A DNA stretch of 64,000 bases from Lewinellaceae bacterium. Lineage in GTDB: Bacteria; Bacteroidota; Bacteroidia; Chitinophagales; Saprospiraceae. The stretch's first letter is position 1. The number at the start of each line of letters is the position of its first letter. The stretch spans positions 3,923,001-3,987,000 of the forward strand of contig JACJXX010000001.1 in NCBI GenBank assembly GCA_020636435.1, read 5' to 3'. Position numbers and translations under genes: made by a program. Below are positions 42,339-49,827 of this stretch, piece after piece. The notes beneath the pieces were generated by a model, which ran no database searches, had not been told where the DNA came from, and saw nothing but the letters and a program-made list of their open reading frames with translations.

Positions 42339-45300
42339 ATGTCAAACCTATACCCATTGCTCCAAAGCGGCCACAGAGGCGCAAAAATAATTTCCGCCAC
42401 AGTGTGCGCTGAGAATATGCTTGCAACTCTGGACGAAAAACACATCGTCGTATTGTGGGACTTGTCCTCCGGCAAACAGATCGAGGATATAGTCCTTGCT
42501 CCTCATAAAAGTGTTGGAGCGCATTCCCCTTATGCTGCTCGCACCACCACAAAAAAAATATCCCCTCCTCAGCAACTATTCGCACACGAAACAAAAGGGC
42601 TTTTCGCCGGTGGAGGCAATGCCATTTACCCCATTGATATCGATACGCTCCAACCCGAAAAACCGAAGGGATTACAGCCCGGGGATGCTTCATCAATAAA
42701 CATAGATCAGGCTTTGACGGAACGATTGAACGGCGATTTTTATACTTATGCTATGCGCTCAAAAAAGGAGGAATTTAAAGGGCTTTACATTCATGAAATA
42801 CCCGATGACTTCCAAAAATGGAGCGACGACGATAGGATACATCATTTTGGCCCCGATGATATTCCCGGAGTAAAATCCATTGTTGAAATCGCCTACCACA
42901 AGAGCACCTCTTCAGAACGGTTGGCCATTATCGACGGCCAACAACTCAAGTGGTGGGCGATAGAAAATGAGGAACTGAAGAACGAGCAGGTGGCAGCGGC
43001 GTTTTCGGATAACCTCTACTGGCTGGCGCCCGATGCGGATTTTGTCCTTTTTTCCAACGAAGGCGATCTGGTAAAAAGGCAATTCTTCCCGGAATCGAAA
43101 GATCAAAAGCTAACTTCCGCTAGTAGTATTCTCGCCCTGATAGCGGACCAGGTATCTGGGCATGTCTGCGTCAGTAGGGAGGATGGCGCCCAGGAGGTAT
43201 TTAACTTGAATAACCCGGCCGGTAAAGAGCTTATTGCCCGCCGGAAGTTTGAGGCAGGAACCCAGGCGCTTGCTTTTTATGAAAATGCAGGCCGGGGTCA
43301 ATCCTTTTTGATCGTCAAAGGCGAAACGGAACTCATTCAATTATGGAATTTAAAAAATGACGTGCTGGAGAAAAGATTCAACTTCTTCATGCCCGCCTTC
43401 AAATCAATGGCGCTTGCCAAATGGGATTTTGAAGGGCTTGCCGGGGTACCTCACCTGAACCTCTACCTGGACAATGACGCCATTTATTCCATTAGCCTCG
43501 GGGGTAGCTTTCCGATCAGAGAAATCAATCCGCCGGGGGCTTCCTACCACATGGCCATTTGCAACCCCGTGGAAGAATTGCTGATCAAGATACGAGATGA
43601 CAAGGGGGTGCCCCGAATGGTGGCAGGGCCGGAAGAGAACTCATTTCCCCTGGACTTCCTGCCCGGGATAATGGAGTACTCGCCAGATGGAAAATACCTG
43701 GCGATAACCGCCGAAAATGAGCCGATTTTGATCTTTAAAGATCAGAATTTTGACCGCCCTAAAAGCATCAACGCTTCGGAGGAATGGACTCGGCCCATTG
43801 CCTTAGCCTTTCCCCACCGTCAAAATGTGTTGGCCGTAGCCTACCATAAGGGCATCCATTTTTTCAGCCTCGCCAACGAGGAACCGGCGAAACTGGAGAG
43901 CGCCACCATCCGATTTAAAGAGGAATGGCCTAAAAACGATCCATACCATATTTCTTTCAGCCGGTATGCCAACTACTTTTGCATTCAAAATAAGTCCAAA
44001 TGGGATGTCCTTAAGTTTGCCGACGGTTTCAGAGGGCCTTTTCAACCGCTATTTACCGGCGCCGAAGGTTTTGATCCGGAACATTACGTTCCAGGCGGTT
44101 CAAATAAGGAAATAACTGCTTCTGTAAGAAGCCCCCTTTTCCTGCGAGAAAAGAAGCTGCTTTTTGATGCTTCCTACGGAACAAATAGCGGAGAAAACGC
44201 AATCGAAAGAAAGGAGGGCCGGGAGATCAAAATATGGGGACTTGATGCCCTTCAACACCATCTTGATGCTGGGGAGAAACAAATTCCGGCAAACCTGGCT
44301 GTCAACGATATTCCCTACCAGAATTTCTGTGTGCTGGAAGATAAACCTATCCTCCTTTTCCTTTGTCGGAATGAAGGGATTTTTATATTTGACTGGGAGG
44401 AAAACCGCATGCTCGCCAACTTCCATCTGGTGGACGAAAAAAGATTCATCATCCTGGATGACCGCAACAATTATTATTCCTCCCCAGATGGCTATCAATT
44501 GGTAGCTTTCCGGTATGACAAAAAAGTATACCCGATCGAACAATTCGACCTTATATCCAACCGGCCGCATGAAGTACTTCGACGTATCGGGCTTTCCGAA
44601 GAGCGCGTCATCCAAGACTTTAGCCAGGCTTTTGAAAAACGCATGGAGAAAGGCGTCGATGATAGCTTAAGGCAATCCTTGGAAGATAGGCTGAAAAGCC
44701 GGGCCCATCCGAAGCCTAAAAGCATTTCCGGACAGCCGGAAGCAACGGCCCAATTGCATTTGCCGGAGTTGGTGATGGATGTGCAACAAAGCAAGGACAA
44801 GGGTATGGTTATCCTGAATTTTTCTTCCCCTGAACGGAGCCCGGGCCAACCTGCTCTGAAAACGCTCCATATCCATGTGAACGGCGTGCCCTTGTACGGC
44901 CGGGCCGGCAAACCGCTGGATGAGAAGGATGGTATCCTAAAACCTATAGAAGTAAAACTCTCAAGCGGATGGAATAAAATACAGGCTTCAGTAATTGACC
45001 GATCGGAAGTTGAATCTTTGAAAGAAACTTTTTCTATCCAATTTGACGGCAAACGGCCATTACCTAAGCTCTACTTTATTGGCATTGGAATTGGAGAACA
45101 CGATTTGGGCCCCAGGCTGAATTTCCCAAGGCCTGATATTGAAAAATTAGCAGCGGCGCTCCAGGCCTGGTTGCTTAAGGATGAAGCCAATCCGGGCCTC
45201 AGTTCCATTCAAAGTAAAGCACCCTTCAATGAACCCGAAGCATTCCAAAAGCTGGAGGAATTATTGAGGCGCTTTCGGGAAGAGCAACTACAACGCCCGG

Positions 45301-46160
45301 AAGCTACCTTCCGGGAGCTGATCATCCGGACAATATTCGACCGGAAAGCCACCAAGGCGGGTATTGAGGATTTTCTGCAAAAAGTAAAGGAGAAACTCCT
45401 AACCTCTGATGTAGACGACCGTATCATTCTTTATTATTCCGGCCACGGCCTGCGGGATGAAAAAGAGGGACTGATACTCAGTACTTATGATATGAACTTT
45501 GAAGATTACGCCAATAAATTGTCATATGAAAGCCTGGAAGGCTTGCTCGACGGCATTCCCGCCCGCAACAAGCTTCTAATACTAGATGCCTGCGCAACGG
45601 GAGAACTCGATCAGAAAACGCTCAGCGAGATAGGCATGAACACAGAAGCTCAGATGCAGGAAAGAGACAAAATCTCTTCGCTCTACAGCTTGATGAAAAC
45701 CACTTTTTTCGACCTCAGGCGAAACAACGGCGCAACGGTTATCGCCGGAGCGCAGGGATGGCAGGAAGCACTGGAAGGGGGTGGCCTCGATCACAGCGTC
45801 ATTAGCTACTGCATCCAGGAGTTACTGGGCCTTATTGAGAAAGCGCCTGGCCAGAAAGGGCCAGTGATGGTCTCAAATCTCATAGATTATATTCTAACCG
45901 AAGTACCTAGGCTTATGATGGAAAAAAGCCTGGCACAGGAAAAGGTTTCCCAGGAGAAAAAAGAAGAGATTTCCCAAAAAATACTAGGCCAAATCCCGGT
46001 AGCTCTACCCCAGAAAATGATGGAAGAAAAACTGACTGCCCTTTTGGAAGAATTTTTTGCACTCGAAGAGGCGGAACGGTTAGGGGACCGCTTGTCTAAG
46101 CTCCTGCAGTTGCCCACCTGCCGGATAAGGAATACCTATGGCGACTGGAGGATTTGGTAA
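42339..46160 (+). CDS. WD40 - caspase (peptidase C14) protein 2
   Basis: A 1273-aa paralogue of the preceding protein with the same order: degenerate WD40-like repeats (I-V-V-L-W-D near 34), the linker E-Q-F-D-L-I-S-N-R-P, an Ig-like unit with H-V-N-G-V-P-L-Y, then the C14 domain. Catalytic residues are His1036 (L-Y-Y-S-G-H-G) and Cys1085 (I-L-D-A-C-A-T-G). It starts 52 bases after the first caspase gene. The N-terminal propeller has diverged far more than the protease, suggesting that the two sense different things but share a cleavage mode. The shared 328-base tract is at 45093-45420. Confidence 0.88.
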   Translation: MSNLYPLLQSGHRGAKIISATVCAENMLATLDEKHIVVLWDLSSGKQIEDIVLAPHKSVGAHSPYAARTTTKKISPPQQLFAHETKGLFAGGGNAIYPIDIDTLQPEKPKGLQPGDASSINIDQALTERLNGDFYTYAMRSKKEEFKGLYIHEIPDDFQKWSDDDRIHHFGPDDIPGVKSIVEIAYHKSTSSERLAIIDGQQLKWWAIENEELKNEQVAAAFSDNLYWLAPDADFVLFSNEGDLVKRQFFPESKDQKLTSASSILALIADQVSGHVCVSREDGAQEVFNLNNPAGKELIARRKFEAGTQALAFYENAGRGQSFLIVKGETELIQLWNLKNDVLEKRFNFFMPAFKSMALAKWDFEGLAGVPHLNLYLDNDAIYSISLGGSFPIREINPPGASYHMAICNPVEELLIKIRDDKGVPRMVAGPEENSFPLDFLPGIMEYSPDGKYLAITAENEPILIFKDQNFDRPKSINASEEWTRPIALAFPHRQNVLAVAYHKGIHFFSLANEEPAKLESATIRFKEEWPKNDPYHISFSRYANYFCIQNKSKWDVLKFADGFRGPFQPLFTGAEGFDPEHYVPGGSNKEITASVRSPLFLREKKLLFDASYGTNSGENAIERKEGREIKIWGLDALQHHLDAGEKQIPANLAVNDIPYQNFCVLEDKPILLFLCRNEGIFIFDWEENRMLANFHLVDEKRFIILDDRNNYYSSPDGYQLVAFRYDKKVYPIEQFDLISNRPHEVLRRIGLSEERVIQDFSQAFEKRMEKGVDDSLRQSLEDRLKSRAHPKPKSISGQPEATAQLHLPELVMDVQQSKDKGMVILNFSSPERSPGQPALKTLHIHVNGVPLYGRAGKPLDEKDGILKPIEVKLSSGWNKIQASVIDRSEVESLKETFSIQFDGKRPLPKLYFIGIGIGEHDLGPRLNFPRPDIEKLAAALQAWLLKDEANPGLSSIQSKAPFNEPEAFQKLEELLRRFREEQLQRPEATFRELIIRTIFDRKATKAGIEDFLQKVKEKLLTSDVDDRIILYYSGHGLRDEKEGLILSTYDMNFEDYANKLSYESLEGLLDGIPARNKLLILDACATGELDQKTLSEIGMNTEAQMQERDKISSLYSLMKTTFFDLRRNNGATVIAGAQGWQEALEGGGLDHSVISYCIQELLGLIEKAPGQKGPVMVSNLIDYILTEVPRLMMEKSLAQEKVSQEKKEEISQKILGQIPVALPQKMMEEKLTALLEEFFALEEAERLGDRLSKLLQLPTCRIRNTYGDWRIW
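45093..45420 (+). repeat. Near-identical tract shared by the two caspase genes, copy 2
   Basis: Partner of 41201-41528. It covers the first strand and the helical insert of the C14 domain and stops just before the catalytic His. Confidence 0.92.
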
Positions 46161-46165
46161 TGCTC

Positions 46166-46376
46166 TTAATTCTACTTTGTTAACTTAACAGGAGCGCGGA
46201 CCTCCAGGTCCGCGAAGGCGGCCTTTGGCAGCCCTTTAAAAGGCAATATCGTACTAAAAACCTGCTTAAAGCAGGTTTACGCGGGCCTGGAGCGCCTGCC
46301 CCGTACCCAAAGGGTCGGGGCCCGCGCTCCAGGCCCTCCGGCCATGCTGAATTTTAAGTTAACAAAGTAGAATTAA
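46166..46376. repeat. Intergenic element with perfect 22-base inverted ends
   Basis: TTAATTCTACTTTGTTAACTTA (46166-46187) and its exact reverse complement (46355-46376) enclose 167 bases. The interior holds smaller palindromes: CGCGGACCTCCAGGTCCGCG, AACCTGCTTAAAGCAGGTT and GGGCCTGGAGCGC...GCGCTCCAGGCCC. It lies between the convergent caspase 2 and DUF5686 genes, where a bidirectional terminator would be useful. Confidence 0.8.
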
Positions 46377-46388
46377 AGCCAAGGTCTT

Positions 46389-49025
46389 TTACCGCACCGT
46401 AAAACTCCCTCCGATATTCGAGGCGATCCCGATCAGGATGCCCCAGTCCTTGTATTTTCCATCCTGAAAGGCCACGGCGGCCTCTACCCGGAAAAATCGG
46501 AAGATGTTGTCGATAGAGTAGCCCACTTCGGTATAGTGATCGGAAGTAGGCGTAGCCAGGTAATTCACGAACACATTCTCCTTGATGCCCAGCAGCCATA
46601 CCTCCGGGATTTGCGTGAGCAGCAGCTTGCGGAACTGGTAGTGCAGGTGGGCGGCGGCAAATTTGTCCATGGTGCTGTGCTCGTAGTAGGGCAGCAGGCG
46701 GAAGCTGCCCACCGGGTCGGCAGTGACCAGCAGGATGCGGTTGCCCATGAAGTGGCGGTAGTCGGCAAAGCCGGCGTAATTGTTGTTCAGGAACAGGCCG
46801 GCCTCCACCTTGAAGTCGATGATGCCGCGCACGCCGGGGCGGAATTTGTGCTGTATGCCCACTTCGAGGTAGCTGTAGTCGGTTACGCTCTCGGCAATGT
46901 CTTTCAGGCCCTGCCGGAAGGCGAGGCGAAGCTCCGGAGAGGAGTTCTCGATCGGCTCCTTCTTCTGATTTTTGATGCGGTACTTTTGCCAGGGGCGGGC
47001 CACCGCGCTGAAGCCGAGAACAAAGGCCTTTTCGGTTTCGGGCACCTCTGTGCCTAATTCTTCATTCTGCGGAATATTGGAAGCGTAAGTGCGATCATCT
47101 TTGGGAAACCACACCTGGGTAGTATTGTTTTCCAAAGCATAGCGATTGGCCCACTCCGCGCTGAAGTTGATGGTAAGGTTCTCCCGGAGGCGGTTGCTGT
47201 GCGTGAGCTTGAGGTAGTCTTTTTCGTACAGGCTGATGTAGTTGCGCTCTTCCACCAGGTTGAGGTAGGTGTTGAACAGGTTGCTGATCGGCTCCTGGGG
47301 GTTGTACTGGTAGATGTAGCGGCCGCCTTCCAGATTGAAGTTGTTTCTTTCCGCTTTGGGGCCATAGGTATAGCTGAGCTGCCCCTTGCCCGTCAGCTTT
47401 TCCCGGGCGAAGGCGTAACGAGGCGTGAGGGTAACGGCAAAGCGATTGTCTTTATTGATAGAGTAGGAAAGCGGGGCGTGTACATTGAAGCCCTCCACCG
47501 GGTTGAAAAAGAACCGGTCCCACAGGGAGCCATGGGCGATGAATTGATCCTCTCCCACTTTGTAATTGCTGCCCCCGATGAGGTCCAGCGGGCTGAAGCC
47601 GCCGTGCTTTTTGCGGCGGCCCACCGATTCCAGGGAATCGGCGGCTTCCTTTTCGGCCTCCACTACCGCCAGGCTGTCCAGGCGTTGGTAGCCTTTTACT
47701 TCCTGTTTGGTGAGCGGCACCGGCCGTATGGTTTCCCAGTAGGCGGAGTCGCGCTTGCGGGCCAGGGAGTCTACCTCAAAGGATGTATTCATGACCACCT
47801 CCGGCTCTTCCTGCTCTTTGCGCTCTTCTTTCTCGTATTCCCGCATCAGCTGGCGCAGTTGCTTGCGGGTGAGTTCCTCGCCGGAAGCCAGTTTTTCTTT
47901 GATGTCGGCGTTTTTATCGGGCCCTTCCGCCCGGTTGCGTTCCAGCTCGGCGGCCAGTTCCCGGTTGAGCTTTTCGTCGATCAGTTGAAAGTCGGCGCCG
48001 AGCTCGGGGTTGAGCTCGATCTGGTAATCGCTCACGGTGGCGAGGTATTTGTATTCGAAATCGAAGCCGAAGATTTTGCCGTCGACGTAAAATTGATGGC
48101 TCACCGGCATCCAGGCCTTGTCTTCGATGGGCGCATAGACCTGGTCGACGGAAACGGCAAAGCCCAGTTTATAGGTTTTCAGCGACAGGCTGTAGATGCT
48201 CCACCAGTCTTCCACGATGTAAATGTAGCCTTCGAACACCCCTTCCCCCCGGCTGCGAGGGATCACCTTTATCTTGTTGACGCCGTAACCGCGGTCCATG
48301 AAAAAGCCCTCGTATTTGAATTTGTAATAGCCGAAGGCTTTGGGCGATAAGGGCGACACCGTCTCCGCAATCTCAGGCTCGTAAAAGCTGCCGTTGATGT
48401 AATTGTTGGGCCCGGTGTCGTTGTCATTGCCCCGGGTGTAGATGGAGATCACCGTTTCTTTAAAGGTATTGGGCCGCTGGTATTCGATGCGGCTGACCGA
48501 CTCGGAGGTAAAGGCCACTGTAGAGTCGATGCCTTCTTTTTCTATGGCTTTGCGCAGGAAAAAAGGCGAGTCCTTCAGCCGCCCCGAGCCTTTGATGTAA
48601 ACCATGGCTTCGTAGCGGTCCAGTTGCTGGCGGTGGTAGCTGGCTTTGGCAATGGCCTTGCGCATGACTGTATAGGCGGGGTCTTCCCGCCCTTCGAACA
48701 CATCGACCTCCTGCAATTGCAGGGGCTGTTGCTGCAGGCTGACGTTGAGCAGTTCCATGCGCTGCCCCACCCGCATCTCGCGGGCCTCGGTCTGGTAGCC
48801 CAGGAACTGGAAAATCAGGGTGTACGTGCCCGGCTTCAGCTGAATCTCGTAATTCCCTTCCTCGTTGGTCGTTGTCCCGCTGCCGGCCTCTTTTACGAAT
48901 ATGGTGGCGTATGCCAGCGGGGCGCCGTTGGTGTCGGTTACTTTTCCGGAAACGCCGCCGGCAGCAAGCGCCGTCGATACAGTGAAGAGGAAAAAAGCGG
49001 CAAAGAGCGTATTTCTAAAGGCCAT
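46389..49025 (-). CDS. DUF5686 / carboxypeptidase-regulatory-like domain protein (outer membrane)
   Basis: An 878-aa protein. The start at 49025 gives a signal peptide (M-A-F-R-N-T-L-F-A-A ... A-L-A-A); the longer open frame upstream adds no conserved sequence. Residues 25-105 are a carboxypeptidase-D regulatory-like beta sandwich (G-K-V-T-D-T-N-G-A-P-L near 29, Y-T-L-I-F-Q-F-L-G-Y near 70), the usual opening of Bacteroidota outer-membrane proteins. The long remainder matches DUF5686, with a central charged helical stretch (about 395-450) and a C-terminal region of beta strands that probably forms a barrel, ending in F-T-V-R. Function unknown; probably surface transport or assembly. Confidence 0.85.
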   Translation of the reverse strand: MAFRNTLFAAFFLFTVSTALAAGGVSGKVTDTNGAPLAYATIFVKEAGSGTTTNEEGNYEIQLKPGTYTLIFQFLGYQTEAREMRVGQRMELLNVSLQQQPLQLQEVDVFEGREDPAYTVMRKAIAKASYHRQQLDRYEAMVYIKGSGRLKDSPFFLRKAIEKEGIDSTVAFTSESVSRIEYQRPNTFKETVISIYTRGNDNDTGPNNYINGSFYEPEIAETVSPLSPKAFGYYKFKYEGFFMDRGYGVNKIKVIPRSRGEGVFEGYIYIVEDWWSIYSLSLKTYKLGFAVSVDQVYAPIEDKAWMPVSHQFYVDGKIFGFDFEYKYLATVSDYQIELNPELGADFQLIDEKLNRELAAELERNRAEGPDKNADIKEKLASGEELTRKQLRQLMREYEKEERKEQEEPEVVMNTSFEVDSLARKRDSAYWETIRPVPLTKQEVKGYQRLDSLAVVEAEKEAADSLESVGRRKKHGGFSPLDLIGGSNYKVGEDQFIAHGSLWDRFFFNPVEGFNVHAPLSYSINKDNRFAVTLTPRYAFAREKLTGKGQLSYTYGPKAERNNFNLEGGRYIYQYNPQEPISNLFNTYLNLVEERNYISLYEKDYLKLTHSNRLRENLTINFSAEWANRYALENNTTQVWFPKDDRTYASNIPQNEELGTEVPETEKAFVLGFSAVARPWQKYRIKNQKKEPIENSSPELRLAFRQGLKDIAESVTDYSYLEVGIQHKFRPGVRGIIDFKVEAGLFLNNNYAGFADYRHFMGNRILLVTADPVGSFRLLPYYEHSTMDKFAAAHLHYQFRKLLLTQIPEVWLLGIKENVFVNYLATPTSDHYTEVGYSIDNIFRFFRVEAAVAFQDGKYKDWGILIGIASNIGGSFTVR

Positions 49026-49160
49026 AGATTCTGTTTTGAGGCGGGAAGATGACAAGAACAAGGGCAAAAGGACAAATTTTTCTGGTGAAAAGATCAAAAA
49101 AATCGTTGAGGGATGCCTTAAAAACCGTATTTTACCATTTTTAAACACAGGCATTTTATC

Positions 49161-49493
49161 ATGGCCCTACTGAGATTTTTTAAGTTGCCCAGGCATCAGC
49201 AGTACCAATACAAGCCCCGTTTCTGGGATCCCAAAAAAGAAGAACGGGAAGAACGGCTCAAGCAAATCGAGGCAGTGAAAGAAGGGGATGCGGAGGCTTT
49301 GAAAGCCCGGCTGTCCGCCAATTTTCGCAAGGGCTACACCAAAGATACCAGCTTTCGCAAAAAGCAGGTGATGCGTTCTAACCTCATCCTGCTGGGCATC
49401 TTAGTCCTCCTGGTTGTATTATCCTACCTTTTCATTGCGGTCTATTTGCCGAAGATCGCGGAGAGCGTGGGAAGTGGGGGAGGGCAGTTTTAG
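49161..49493 (+). CDS. Small hypothetical membrane protein, Bacteroidota-conserved type
   Basis: A 110-aa protein with a charged N-terminal half (Y-K-P-R-F-W-D-P-K-K-E-E-R-E-E-R) and one membrane helix at about residues 74-96, then a short glycine-rich tail. Similar short proteins stand next to mutL or rhomboid genes in other Bacteroidota, by recollection. It is divergent from the DUF5686 gene. No function known. Confidence 0.75.
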   Translation: MALLRFFKLPRHQQYQYKPRFWDPKKEEREERLKQIEAVKEGDAEALKARLSANFRKGYTKDTSFRKKQVMRSNLILLGILVLLVVLSYLFIAVYLPKIAESVGSGGGQF

Positions 49494-49494
49494 A

Positions 49495-49526
49495 TGGAAT
49501 GATGGAATGAGTGAATGAGTGAATGG
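49495..49526. repeat. GATGGAATGAGTGAATGAG repeat
   Basis: Short run of the same GAATGAGT simple repeat as at 22435-22484, starting right after the stop codon of the small membrane protein. Confidence 0.7.
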
Positions 49527-49563
49527 CAGTGTCTCAACCGGAGTGCTCTGTCTGAAAGAACAA

Positions 49564-49728
49564 TAGAGTTGATGCGTTGGGGGGCTTTAGTGGGAAAAAA
49601 GATTAATTTTCGCCCTGATTGAGGCGCAAAAGTGGGAGGATAGTGGCGCTACCTGACCGCTTTTGGAACGAAGAGCAGGGCGAAAAGTAACTTTTTAACC
49701 GCTGAATGCTCCCAACGCATCAACTCTA
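49564..49728. repeat. Core-and-arms intergenic element, copy D
   Basis: Arms 49564-49582 and 49710-49728 are reverse complements at 18 of 19 positions (TAGAGTTGATGCGTTGGG). The core contains TTTTCGCCCTGATTGAGGCGC, GGATAGTGGCGCTACC and GAAGAGCAGGGCGAAAAG, in the same order as copies B and C. It precedes mutL by 100 bases. Confidence 0.78.
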
Positions 49729-49827
49729 ATAGAAAGGGAGCTGCGGAAAGTTGCCCACCCAATTAGTAAACAAAGAGCCTGTGGAGGTTTTAGCTCCGGC
49801 AGGCCTTAAATCGAGCAAGGTAAAACT

